A stretch of 64,000 nucleotides of DNA from Ampelomyces quisqualis (Eukaryota > Ascomycota > Dothideomycetes > Pleosporales > Phaeosphaeriaceae), in NCBI GenBank assembly GCA_018398575.1, contig JAGTXZ010000014.1:2108001-2172000 (forward strand), read 5' to 3'. The translations under genes and the position numbers were made by a program. Below are positions 33,801-45,161 of the stretch, piece after piece; the stretch's first letter is position 1; the number at the start of each line of letters is the position of its first letter. The notes below the pieces were generated by a model. That model saw nothing but the letters and a program-made list of their open reading frames with translations. It was not told the DNA's origin and searched no databases.

Positions 33801-35011
33801 TCATGACCTCCCTCGATCCAATTGATAATCCTTCCTGACCTGAATTTCATTTCTACCCACTTGTTCCAAACTCTTGGCGCTTTCCAAAGTCACAAACGCA
33901 TTGATCTGTGCTTTGGGCCCAGGCATCCAATGAGCAGGATGTAAGTTGCTGGTAGAAGAGCTACCACTTGTCATGCGGAACTTGAGACGTTGCAAGCCTG
34001 TGCCTTCCGTTGGCAAGCCGTGACGTTCTCGTTGCCAAAAGCCATGACGGGTGACATTGGGGACGCAGCAACATATGATTCCGAAGGCAATCTCAATGGG
34101 AGAGAAGAATATGCGCCACCAGGATGCACCTATAGGGTCTTCGTTTACATCGCCCAGGATATTGATGGCACAATCGATTCGGAAAGTGGCGAGGACGGTG
34201 CAGCTAGGACACAGTCAGTGACAACGTAGACGCTAGTGGCAGGGCATGTACTCACAAGCATCCAAGAAAGAAGATCATCATCGTCCAACATCTGCCATCC
34301 GAGGAGAAGCGTGCGGCGAACATAGCAGGTATTGGTGCTAAGAGGATGACGGCGTTGAAGAAGACATGCAGTGACCCAATGATAATGCACGCTTTCTTGC
34401 TCTGAAGGTAGCACTTGTTGTCCGACGGGCAGATAATGATCCATTTGACCAGCGACCAGATGTACCATATCCCTACAAGGCCCATGGAGAAGTAGCACGC
34501 AATGCGAGCCAAGATTTTGGCGTCGTAAAGTCGCGCATAAAACTTGATGAAGGCCAGCTGTACGATAGCAACAGACGTTGCCCAGCAGACATCGAGGCCG
34601 AATTGCATCTGATCTAGCTGTCAGCATTCGTACTGTCTTACTACACGGACCAGTCTTACCCGCAGCCAGCATCTCTCGACTGCATCATAGTCTCGATTAG
34701 AACCACTTTTGATCTGATCGATCGATAGGCCTAAACCACAAAGAAATACCAAGATGTATACCAGCGTCACTACGCAAAAGCCCATGGCCTGGAAATGTTA
34801 GTTTCGCGCAAGTTAAACTCATACAAAAGTAACATACCAGTGCCGCCAAACATAACGCATCCTCAGTCAAAGTGTTGACCCGCCTCACCCTCCTGGTATA
34901 CCATCGCAGCGCTACGGCCACCGAAGCGAGCGCAAAGCTCAAAACTGGAATGACAAGTAGTGCGATTTGCTTTCCATTGACGATATCGAAGTGCCGCCTT
35001 GTGCCCGCCAT
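33801..35011 (-). CDS. PTH11-type rhodopsin-fold membrane protein (first)
   Basis: Four exons read leftward: 35011-34838, 34788-34660, 34608-34256, 34203-33801 (introns 49, 51 and 52 bp), giving 352 residues. It belongs to the fungal seven-helix 'rhodopsin domain' family, plasma-membrane proteins that include the surface sensor Pth11. Helices are visible in IALLVIPVLSFALASVAVAL, FCVVTLVYILVFLCGLGL, WATSVAIVQLAFIKFYARLY, MGLVGIWYIWSLVKWIII and VFFNAVILLAPIPAMFAA. The family loop is present as CPSDNKCYLQSKKACIIIGS, with NILGDVNEDPIGASWWRIF further on. No N-terminal CFEM domain is present. Its ligand is unknown. Confidence 0.83.
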
Positions 35012-36606
35012 AGGAGTGAAGTATGTGAACCAACGTCTCACCCTCTATTGCAGCACACGTCCCATCACGCACCAAAGAAGGGTATCCAGATGTCAAAAGG
35101 AAAGACTAGAATAGGCCAAGCATCGCAAGAAGTTCTGCCCCGAGACTGAGACAGCAGATGCGCGTGTGTATAGATAACACGCGATGATGGGGGCGGCCGC
35201 GCTCCGCTGCTTCTCCAGCGCCATGGTTCCTTCCCGCAACCTCTTTTCGGGCAGTGAAATGCACCAATATAGTTAGTTAGTCCACATAGCCACGCTGCTA
35301 AGACGCACAGCGCCCGCCGCCGGCACGTGCATTTCTCGACGGCTTCGTGCCGGCACGGCCCACGTGTGAACGGGAAGCGAACGCCTCTACTAAGACACGT
35401 TGCCCCAAGCCCATTGGCTACTCTGTACTTGTTACTGCATGTTACTAGTTGCGCAGTATGTCATTTGAAAGCTCTCTATTCGCCTTAGCTCCTCTCACTA
35501 AAGCCGTTTCAATACAATTCTTCAAAGTTGAGTTACAAAGCTTCGAAGTTCGCTCGGCGTTCCGTCGGTGCTGGTAACATGCGATGCGGCGAACCTGCAC
35601 CGCCTGTACTCTGTACATATTCGTCCAATCACGGTACGATATATGCAATCCCACCATCGGGGACCCTTTTCTATCCTGGAACACAACTGCAGGCATCTAA
35701 AGGGTGACAACAGGGGTAGACCGCCCTAGTTCGATGCTGCATGATATACTGCTGGCCAATCAACAACACAAGTGTGGACCCTCTGCTTACACAGCAGAGT
35801 CCTTGCTTCTTTGGCCTCATACCGCCACACTTCGATCGAGAAACGGTTGTCTTAGATATCGCCGAAGCAGCTGACGCCGATCCTGTCAAGAGTTGCTTCT
35901 TCCCCAAGGTTAGATAAGCAGATCATGCGACATACCCACTGTCAGCGCGGCAGGGCTGTGCTGCAAGTCATTTGATCAGCTCACGGCGCATCTGATTTCA
36001 AAAGCGTGTCTCCTCATACATCGTCGTTCGGCATGTCATGAAGTTTGCTGCTGGGTTGATATAGCACGACAAAGCGAACAATGTGACGAGACCGGCCGTT
36101 TGTTTCTCCTTTTTGCCTACACTTTAACAATTTCGAAGCAGGACCATCTCCTCTTTTCTCCACGCTTAACGGGCAGCCCATGACTCTGCCACCTGGCCCT
36201 TTGTCGCAGGAATCGTCGAGTCAGTCCGCATCCTCCATACTCATCACCATGGGTCCGTGGAAGTACAAATGTGTGACGAGTACTCCGTAGGAGACCCGAA
36301 GGAACGCATGGAGGCTTTTGGTGTGCGTGAAATTCTTCTATGAATATTTTGAAACGTTGACACAGTAACAGATTGATTGTCGTCTATTTGCGCATTCGAT
36401 CATGTCCGTGTCTAGTGTACGTGCCCGGTGTAACATGTAGATTGGCACGGTGCCGATGCTTGACGAGATGGATTTGAAACTCTTGTGTTTTGAAAAAAAC
36501 GCAAGGCTGCAGCCAACCCTAGCAGCCACGACGTGTGGCGCTCATCGCATGATTGCGTCGTCGTTCTGCTCCGTTGATTGAAGTCCTTCCCGTGAACAAC
36601 ATCTAT
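35012..36606. other. 1.6-kb gene-free region
   Basis: No gene recognised. It contains a perfect 12-bp palindrome CGTGCCGGCACG at 35346-35357 next to two further CACGTG sites (about 35323 and 35362), TACTCTGTAC at 35419-35428 and 35607-35616, and GTACTCCGTAG at 36280-36290. These are upstream of the first rhodopsin-fold gene. Confidence 0.5.
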
Positions 36607-37911
36607 CTACAAGTTCGTAGCGAAAGCAAGCTCATACGCCAACCCGACAGTCATCTTTGCATGCTCCAACATGTGCGTAAAGCTGACTGTGCTGATAGTA
36701 TCTTGCGCCGTGTGGATGAGCTTACTAGTGTTTTCGAAGGCCCCCTCAATGACAAAGGCAGACGGGTACCCGGCCTTCGATGCACTTGCATGGTCAGAGC
36801 AGGCATATCCACACTTGGTTTCGACGTAGGGGATGGAGCAATACTAGAGAGAGTCAGCTTCAGTCTCACTCATCAGATCGAGCATAGACTTGCAGCAGTG
36901 ACAATTTTCTTGATGAAGTTTGTGAGGTCAGCATCGACAAAGTCTGTGATAACACCAACCGCCTCTTTCACGCCCGGCTTGACATAACCCGTCATGTCTT
37001 GCTGAAGCATAGCCTTAATCACTTTGCCGCTGTTTTTGTAATTGGTGAAGATGGCCTGGCTGCCCAGGAGGCCGGCTTCCTCGGCTGCATACCAATGAAA
37101 TTCGATTGTGTTTGCAGCTTGACCACTAGCAACACGGGAATCTGTCAATAGCACCCTGAAGGCTTCCAAGATTGTTACCTAAGAGTCGGCATACAGAGTC
37201 AGTGTATGCTTCAGATGAGGGTGCAGCATGGAGAAATACGTACGGAGCCTGAACCATCGTCATCAGCGCCAGGAGCGCGACCAGCCATAGGACTTGCACC
37301 GTTTACGCTGTCTTGATGTGCTCCAATGGCAATGATGTTTGCACTCTGTCCTGTAATGGTTGCGATGACACTGTTTTGGGTCCAGGAAGGATGACTGAAA
37401 GCACGAACAGACACCCCAGAAACACCAGAAGCAGTAGCCACAGCCTGGACTTGTTGAAGAAGCCATTCGGATGACTGTTTGCCCGTAGTACTTTTGTAGT
37501 AGCGATTGTTGAAGCCCACGAAAGTAGTAAGTTTGCTCTGCATGTTCGAAGTGCTGAGTTTCGAGATGAGGGGAGTGATGTTTGCCTTCTGGGCCACTGC
37601 CGATGGGAATACAGCGCGCTTAGCTAGGGCGTTTGACGTCTCGTGGAGATCAGAATAATCCGTAATATCCATGAAGTGAACACCCGCCTGGAAGCGTTAG
37701 TAAGAACTAGACTGTCTTTCCTCGCGCAACCTACATTATGAAGCTTCCATTTCTCTGCTTCGGTGACCTGCTTGGTCTCTCCTGGAGCAAGTTCAAGGGT
37801 AAAAAGCTGTTCGGCCGCTACTGTGGAGGCATCGATTTCGTCTCTTGAAATGGATAACGCAAGCGCCGAGGAAGCGGACAGCACAATGGCTAGGGTGGAT
37901 TGAAGCTTCAT
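36607..37911 (-). CDS. Secreted leucine aminopeptidase, M28 family (LAP1 type)
   Basis: Four exons read leftward: 37911-37735, 37687-37244, 37178-36894, 36843-36607, giving 380 residues. Introns are 47, 65 and 50 bp; the last has a GC donor (GCAAGT) instead of GT. Signal peptide MKLQSTLAIVLSASSALALS, then a propeptide to about residue 85. Zinc ligands of the co-catalytic M28 site are visible in IAIGAHQDSVN (His), GADDDGSGS (Asp), YAAEEAGLLGSQ (Glu-Glu), QQDMTGYV (Asp) and LIHTAQDTIS (His). The disulphide segment KCGYACSDHASASKAGYPSA is typical. It removes N-terminal residues from extracellular peptides, preferring Leu. Confidence 0.92.
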
Positions 37912-38763
37912 GTTGTTGATAAAATATACCAAGCTGACAGTGCTCCGATCTTCGTTGTATCTTCCAGCTCTTAAGTATTTGGTTCTCTCCAGTCCATTAT
38001 AGCATTGTGGCACGATAGCCCCACTGCGCTACGTTACCCGACAATACCGGTATTATGTTGATGGTGGTAATGCTCGTGATTCGTTCTGCCTGCAAGCTAC
38101 GAGGCACTCGCGGTCGGCCTTTGTCTACATTGGAAAGGCGACAAGAGAAGTGCAATAAGGCAAAACTTGGCTCTTGCCAATAAGAGCTTGGTGTTAGGGT
38201 GCGGGTGATCTACGAGGAGACCCTGTTCCGGAGGCTTTACCCGAGAAGGGTCTCAGTATCTCCAACTGCCTATTTCGGTTGATGAGATTGTTTCGTATAC
38301 ACTCGCTTGCGAGCGAGTGTGCCCTGTATGCGGTAGATAGGCGGTTTAAGTGAACTGGCCTCCACTTCGGACAGAGAAAGTAACAGTGAGATAGAAAGGT
38401 GCCTTGGGGAGCTGTGAGCGTCCAAAGTCCGAATAAAGTGCTTAACTGGGCCGGCTGAGTGCTATTCTCGCGCGAAGGGATGCATTCTTCAGTTGATCAC
38501 GGGGCGACTGCTGTCATGGGCTTTTTCACTTCACAAAGTACGACAGTAAGTATGCTCCGAAACATCACCGTATTCACATCCAGGCTTGAAGAGAATCCGT
38601 AGGGTCAAATGTAGTCTCTTGGAAATGCTCATGGTACCTATGCCACCATGTTTATTTTGAGAAATGCTCAAAGCTCGCATAGATGCCAGACCAATATGTT
38701 GCTGACCGGAACGCCGCGCTGAAAAAAATATCCATGATGTGTAAAAGCGCTCGTGTCACAGAT
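37912..38763. other. Spacer upstream of the aminopeptidase
   Basis: No gene recognised. It contains an imperfect 22-bp hairpin with 8-bp arms (ACACTCGC at 38299 and its complement at 38313-38320). Confidence 0.5.
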
Positions 38764-40436
38764 CTATTTCTTCGATGAATCATCGTCGGAACTCGGCTCG
38801 TCGTCGCCATCTTTGCCCCCCTCCTTGCCTTGTTTCTTTTTCTTCCGTTCATCCTTCAAAGCTTCAGCTACCTTCTCGTCTTTTTCGTCTTTCAGCTCAT
38901 CCCACTCAACATCGTACTCGTTGGCGACAGCCTTAATCTCTCTCCTTAACGCGTTGCCATCGTCGATGAGAGTTTCCCATTTTCGAAGGTCAAATTCCTT
39001 GGCTTGGTAGAGCTTTTGTTGCCGCCTCGAGATGGTGAAGTTCATGGCAGAGCGATAGGAAACCTCGCGGTTGTGATATAAGAACCACATGTAACCACCT
39101 ATCAAGGTAGAGAGACCAACGAGATACTATGAGAAGGTCAGCCACGTGTCATCACGTTCAATGGAGAGTACAGCATACAGTCACAGGTTCCATTACATCC
39201 CAGCCCAGCTCCGTCTGGAAAGTGAGGTAATAAACCACGCCCCACCATCCGACAACTCCCATAAAGCCAGCACCTGCAACACGCTGTGCGGCCTTGTGCG
39301 CCAAATGGTCGCACTCTTTCTTGATATCAGCCATCTCTGCAATTTTTGTGGATGTCTTGCGCAATCGCATCCTTAGGTAGTACGTCTGATCGTTGAAACT
39401 TGGCACACCGACTCTTATCTCATGTGGAGCGCCTTCTATCTCGATCGCGAATTCTTGACCTCGGGCGGCATCGCGGATGAAGTCTCCGAGCTCGGTCGAG
39501 CTCGACCAACGTACGAATTTACGGTCTGCCTTCTTGTCACTGGGCGCGTCTTGGCCGAGACCGGAATACGACTCAACGCCACCCTGTCCTAAGCCTTTTC
39601 GAAGTTCTGCGGCTTCTTCTGGAGACTTTCTGTTCTTCACATTGCTACTCAATTTGCCTGTCTTCTCCGTCTTTCCATCGACTCGAATCTCGTCAACCTT
39701 CTCAAAGTCTTCGTCGCCTGCTTGCTCCGCGACAGCTTCACTGTCACTGCTGACAGTGGTTTCTTCCACTTCTGACGGCTGGGCGTCACTCTGCATTGAG
39801 TCCTCTGCGCGGAAGTATACGCTGGGTATCCGCTCTTTTCCATCCTTGTCTCTGAGCATTGGTAGCTCGGCTTGTATGAGACGTTCAAGATATGAAATGG
39901 GTTGTTGGGGATGCACGAGGAGGGCCAAGGGCTCAACATCTTTGCGGTCGGAGTTCATGTCTCTCGTAGTCAGAGGCAGTATGAATTTTAGCATACGCGA
40001 CGGTGTTGTGAGCAGTTTTCCTTGACACCACATTAGTTTTACTTCTCAAATTCAGACAATATGGATGATTCCTACCTTTCGTCATCGCTCCAGCACTTCT
40101 CTGCCGCGCAACAGGCGCCACGTCGCTCCCTTCTCTATGCCATGGCGTCCTTATCTGCTTTCCCTTGTCTTCTTCGAGCTTTTTGTTGAAGTGGTCCTTC
40201 TCCTCCTGTGTGATATTGTCATTGAGATCTGAAGCCGGTCTTGCATTCGAGTTATTGAATCTATCCGGCTTCGGCATTCCGGCTCTTAGATGGGCGGCTA
40301 CTGAAAAGCTCCGGAACTGCAGTGGCCGCGCAAATGCTGGTGTTCGCTGGACAAGCCCACATATTATGTGGTGGTGCTTGGGTGCGTGGATGGCGACTCG
40401 TGGCAGAGAAGCTAGACCAGCCATGCGGTGCTTCAT
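38764..40436 (-). CDS. Mitochondrial calcium uniporter
   Basis: Three exons read leftward: 40436-40076, 40020-39179, 39126-38764 (introns 55 and 52 bp), giving 521 residues. It is the pore-forming MCU subunit of the inner membrane. The basic, Ser-rich N-terminus (MKHRMAGLASLPRVAIHAPK) suits a mitochondrial presequence. The N-terminal domain contains LKFILPLTTRDMN; a long acidic linker follows. The first transmembrane helix is FMGVVGWWGVVYYLTFQTEL. The selectivity motif WDVMEP lies at 394-399 (consensus W-D-x-M-E-P) at the mouth of the second helix TYLVGLSTLIGGYMWFLYH. Two helices rich in Lys/Glu close the protein. The second intron splits directly after the selectivity motif. Confidence 0.93.
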
Positions 40437-40558
40437 AACGAGAGCAAAAACAGAAAAACGTCCTCGAAGTCGGGTAAATTGTACCGTTCACGAGGAGCGA
40501 GGGAGCTCCCTCCGCTTGAAGCTGTCAGGGAGTTGTACGCGACAAGCACCAGGGTTGA

Positions 40559-40570
40559 CCAATGACGTCA
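40559..40570 (-). promoter_or_regulatory. Overlapping CCAAT box and CRE upstream of the uniporter
   Basis: CCAATGACGTCA: a CCAAT box sharing its last base with the palindromic CRE TGACGTCA, about 125 bp upstream of the MCU start codon. CCAAT is bound by the HAP complex and TGACGTCA by ATF/CREB bZIP proteins in ascomycetes. Identified by motif and position. Confidence 0.5.
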
Positions 40571-40729
40571 CCGTGATCCTTGGTTTTAGCGCGGCTGCCA
40601 CGCGACTGGGAAGTTGGGACGCGTGACACGGCACCTCACAAATTGGCGCAGCCTTTCATCTTCGAGCTGGTTTTGGTGTCATCCGCAAGATTAGAAATAT
40701 CGCATGGAGAATCTCAAGGGCTTCCTAAC

Positions 40730-40768
40730 GTATTTTGAAGCCCACTACGGAAGTATTTTGAAGCCCAC
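40730..40768. repeat. 16-bp direct repeat, 23-bp period
   Basis: GTATTTTGAAGCCCAC occurs at 40730-40745 and again at 40753-40768, followed closely by the TACTCCGTA-type motif. It looks like a small local duplication. Confidence 0.8.
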
Positions 40769-42409
40769 GTACTATAAGTGCTTGAACTACGGAGTACCTC
40801 AGCATTGCTTTTGACAGAACACGAATCTTTTCTGAGCTTCGTGACAGTGCAAACCTCGTTTTACTTAAGGTGCACAACTCGAGCTCCAGGTCAGCGAATC
40901 GCACCTATGCAGAGAAATCGGGGCGATGGCGTAATACGCATGGATTTCTCTGGTGGCAGTCTTCTTTCCCTAGCCATTCGACAACTCATATGTTTGTAGA
41001 AGTACGTGCAGCGTCGATATGCTCTGCGAATATTTCAAACTCGTGAATGCTGACACCAGGGCAGCTTCGTGCTTCGGGTCTGCTTCCGATTGCGGTCGAT
41101 GTTAGTTACCTCGAGCCATGTGTCTGGGGGCACAGATGGAGAGGGTTCAAATCGCAGAACAAGGCGTCCTCCAAGACCTATTCGCGTTGGTCTGCAAGAT
41201 GAAGAACCAAGAATGTCCATAGAGATCAGGTTTCCGCTCGTTTCGAATGCGCAGCGGCCCGTAATGCAGTATCCGCGACGCGGCTATGTGCAGATGTCGA
41301 GATGCTGAAGGTATGATGCCTGCGGGTAGCGACTCCAGTGATGAAGTGATATGGCGGTGAGTGATTAGGTGGCAATCTGCAGGAGATGTTTGCTTCAACT
41401 TCGCCGAGCAAGTCCATGGAAACCCGTCCGAATTCATGTTCTTCTTATGCCCAGGCTCGCGTTACTGCAGACCGCACCCAACGAGGCTAGGTGACTGTCA
41501 TATCTTGAGACGACACCGCGAATACATGTCTTGGAACAAGCATGCGAACGCAATTAGGCCATTGCATAAGCAAAGTGTTGGCTGATTCTGGTGGTTGTGT
41601 GCCGGGCTGCAGCGCGCGTGAGAGATGTGGTCTATCTTTGGTATGTACTTGCCATCCGGTGGCGTCGAGCGAGACATTGGCGATTCCAGCAAGCATAAAA
41701 AACGATCTTGTGCGACATTCCAGATTGACTAGGGCTCAGTTCGGATTCCGGAAAGGGTGGTTGCACAAATGCGTTGCTAGGTTGACGAATCCTGGTCTCC
41801 GGAAATCAGCCCGCATTACTGCCGCGGATTCTTGTCGTCCTGGCGCCGTTGTGCTAGGGTAGACATGAGCTTCTTGACATGGACTCATGGAGATCTCGCC
41901 ATTCCAGGCATTCCGTGTCGTTCCGCACCGTCGGTTGACCGTTGCGTGACCAGGCGATCCGTCGACCGTTTCACTACCGTGCCCACAAGGCTAAGCTTAG
42001 CCTCGTCCCATGGTCCATGACTCCATGGTGGAGCTTCGAGATGTTGACCAAATCGGATTTGCAACAATCAGCAGTTCGTCGGCGATTACGCACTGGCAAG
42101 TAGCAGCCACGATAGCATTGGCGCTGTGCGAGATAGAGGAGGCGACTCCCTTGTGGAGAAGCGCGAATGGTCGGCCGCCTCCGCCTCCGCCTCCCTTCCC
42201 CAGCGGGCTTGGAGAGGCAGCAAAAAGCAAGCGCCGTCGCCCAACAGGAGAGCGGCTGTCGCAGACGACCTGCAGCTGTCTATGTACAATGTCCATCTTG
42301 CCGAGGTGGAATCGCCCGGCTCGCCGACTAGCCAATCTCAGCAAGGCTGAACACGACGATGAACCTGGGTGCCTGGTCCCTGTCCTGAGTGTCGTCGCGC
42401 CGCAATCCC

Positions 42410-42415
42410 CTTATC
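42410..42415 (-). promoter_or_regulatory. GATA (AreA/NIT2-type) site before the purine permease
   Basis: CTTATC (GATAAG on the minus strand) about 210 bp upstream of the AzgA-type start codon. Purine uptake in fungi is commonly under AreA nitrogen control; a single site is weak evidence. Confidence 0.35.
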
Positions 42416-42624
42416 TTTGGGAGCGGGATGCCACAGATGCGTTCACTCCCAGGCCCTGTGGTGCGCACCAGCTTAGCTTAATAAAGGCCCAATCCGCCCT
42501 GTGAAATAACCATCGGCCCTCACCCAGCTTGTGCCGCCCAGCTACCCTCCCTTCAACCTCTTCTCCATCGTGACTCTCTCTCTCGCGGTGCATCCTGTGG
42601 ACGCGCGACAGATTCTTCATCGAC

Positions 42625-44541
42625 ATGGCAGGCTGGATTCACAACGCCAACAAGGCGGTCGCCCGCTCCTTTGTGGGCAAATACTTCCGCCTCGAGGGGT
42701 CCGGTCACGTACGCATAGTCGCGATGCAGAAATGTCTAGCCGGTGACTAACAGAGGTGCAGACCAAAGAACGCAAGGGGGCCTTCTTCTTCACCGAGTTC
42801 CGCGCTGGCCTCGCCACCTTCTTTGCCATGGCATACATCATTTCCGTCAACTGTAATTCATCTCCATCACTCTCGTCAAGATGAGCAAAGTTAACAGTTC
42901 CAAGCGACCATTGTCGGCGATAGCGGTGGTAACTGTGTCTGTCCTGCGTCAAGCACCGACGCCTGTTTTACCGACAGCCCCTTGGAATACCTGCAGTGTG
43001 TCGAGGAAGTCAAGCGCGATTTGGTAACAGCAACAGCCGCCATTGCTGCTCTCACTTCATTCTGCATGGGTCTCTTCGCCAACCTACCCATCGCGCTGGC
43101 ACCTGGTATGGGACTCAATGCCTACTTTGCGTACACAGTCGTCGGCTTCCACGGTAACGGTATGTATATGCCCAGACTCACAACGTGCTCGTTTCTTGAC
43201 GAGTTGGCTAACCAATTTGCAGGCATGGTTCCCTACGAGGTCGCACTTACCGCTGTCTTTGTTGAAGGTTGGGTTTTCGTCGCTCTCACGTTACTTGGTA
43301 TTCGTCAGTGGCTCGCGAGAGCTATCCCAGCTAGCATCAAGCTCGCAACTGGCGTCGGAATTGGTCTCTACCTCACCATTATCGGTCTTGGCTACTCTGC
43401 TGGTATCGGACTCGTCACTGGATCTACTTCAACCCCTCTCGAACTCGCAGGATGCGCACCCGAATACCGGAATTCAAAAACCCTTCTTTGCCCTGAGAGC
43501 CAGAAGATGAGAAACCCTACCATGTGGATTGGTATCTTCTGTGGTGGTCTCCTCACCGTTATGTTGATGATGTATCGCGTCAAGGGGGCCATCATCTTTG
43601 GCATTCTGCTTGTCTCCATCATCTCCTGGCCCCGCCCAACTTCCGTCACCTACTTTCCCCACGACACGCTTGGCGACCAGAGGTTCGACTTCTTCAAGAA
43701 GGTTGTGACCTTCCATCCGATTACTCGCGTCCTAAACGTACAGGATTGGAACATCTCCGAGCACGCTGGACGATGGGGACTTGCCTTTATCACGTTCCTG
43801 TACGTTGATATCCTCGATTGTACTGGTACTTTGTACTCTATGGCTCGCTTTGCAGGCGCCATCGACGAGCGCACCCAAGATTTCGAGAACTCTTCCATCG
43901 CCTACAGTGTTGATGCCATCGGTATTTCCATCGGCTCCCTCATGGGGTCACCCCCGGTCACCGCCTTCATCGAGTCTGGAGCCGGTATCTCTGAGGGCGG
44001 CAAGACGGGTCTTACTGCCATGTTTTCGGGCCTTTGCTTCTTCATCGCCATATTCTTCGCACCCATCTTCGCTTCGATCCCACCATGGGCCACCGGTGGC
44101 ACTCTGGTGATTGTCGGTTCGCTCATGGCGCAATCTGCCAAGGACATCAACTGGCGCTACATGGGTGACGCTATCCCGGCCTTCCTTACCATCGCAGTGA
44201 TGCCATTCACCTACTCTATCGCCTATGGTCTGATTGCCGGTATCTGCTCATACATCTTCATCAACACGTCGGTATGGCTTGTTGGGAAGGCTTCGGGTGG
44301 ACGCGTTGTTCCCCACAACAAGGACGAGAAGGAACACTGGACATACCGCATTCCCGGTGGCATCCTACCACCTTGGCTGCAGAGGCTCACCAGCGGCAAG
44401 AAGGATTTCTGGAGGGAAAGCCCGGAGTCTGAGGGCGTCAATGTGCACCAGAACGAGCACAGGAGTGACGATGGCTCTGAGCACACGGCGCCTGAGAAGG
44501 AGTATGTTTCGGCCGATAAGCCTGGTAACCACATGGCATAG
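42625..44541 (+). CDS. AzgA-type hypoxanthine/adenine/guanine permease
   Basis: Four exons, 42625-42708, 42762-42852, 42905-43159 and 43223-44541 (introns 53, 52 and 63 bp), giving 582 residues. It is a plasma-membrane proton symporter of the AzgA branch of NAT-like (NCS2) transporters. Motifs in order: FFTEFRAGLATFFAMAYIIS, the Cys-rich loop GGNCVC, LPIALAPGMGLNAYFAYTVV, then ALTAVFVEGWVFVALTLLGI. Later come LYVDILDCTGTLYSMARFAG and MGSPPVTAFIESGAGISEGG, a signature of the family. About 12-14 helices. Intron 3 (63 bp) is open and in frame, so an unspliced transcript would add 21 residues. The second acceptor (CCAAG) was chosen by family alignment. Confidence 0.92.
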
Positions 44542-45161
44542 TTTGCGTGACCTTGGATGGTTTGATGGTCTCAGCAGAGCTAGACATAGAGAAACGTTGC
44601 AAGCTTCCTTGGTTTGTGTGCAACCCGATGTTGCCACGTCAACTTTTGTACATCTGGCTGCAGCGTCCGAGTTGTTGCTCGATCCTACCCTCGTCTTTGA
44701 ATGGATCATGACACCATGACCCAATATTGTTTCATCAAGCATATCATGCATCCATGTTGTGATAAACGTCGCAAGCCACAATGAACGGGTACAGTGCTCG
44801 GTACTCTGTCCTTCTTCACCGGTTGGCCATCTTATCGACCAACGTACGTTCAGTCATGTCGCACTAGCGCACTACGGCGCACGTCAAAAGTGTCACCCGC
44901 TCGAGTACTACGCGACCTGCAATGCAGCTGCAGTACCCCGTACACAGCATCGTGCACAGCAGCCGTTGGCCTTGAAACGTGAAGCGGATGACTGATGACA
45001 GCCAAGGCAAGTCTGATCGGCGGTCGGAGGACGCGGCCGCGAAGAAGCCGATGCAGGGACCGAGGCTCCAGAAACCCCACTACCGCCTGATGACCATGGG
45101 GCGTTTCTAGTACCTACATGATTGCGCGCATTGAGCGCTATATCCGTACCTCCATCCCGCC
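44542..45161. other. Spacer before RIB3
   Basis: No gene recognised. 3' flank of the purine permease and promoter of the RIB3 gene. Confidence 0.5.

Larger units (their letters stand above)
40437..42624. other. 2.2-kb divergent region, uniporter / purine permease
   Basis: No gene recognised. Medium-length frames on both strands (for instance around 41035-41437) have no family resemblance. The stretch holds the CCAAT-CRE site, a 16-bp direct repeat, GTACTCCGTAG on the minus strand at 40787-40797, a GATA site at 42410 and a pyrimidine-rich leader just before 42625. Confidence 0.5.

Noticed and set aside
41144..41160. GGTTCAAATC resembling a tRNA B box
   Set aside because: No matching A box or cloverleaf arms around it.
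41035..41437. Overlapping frames on both strands that look weakly coding
   Set aside because: No start/splice model joins them, and neither strand matches a family.
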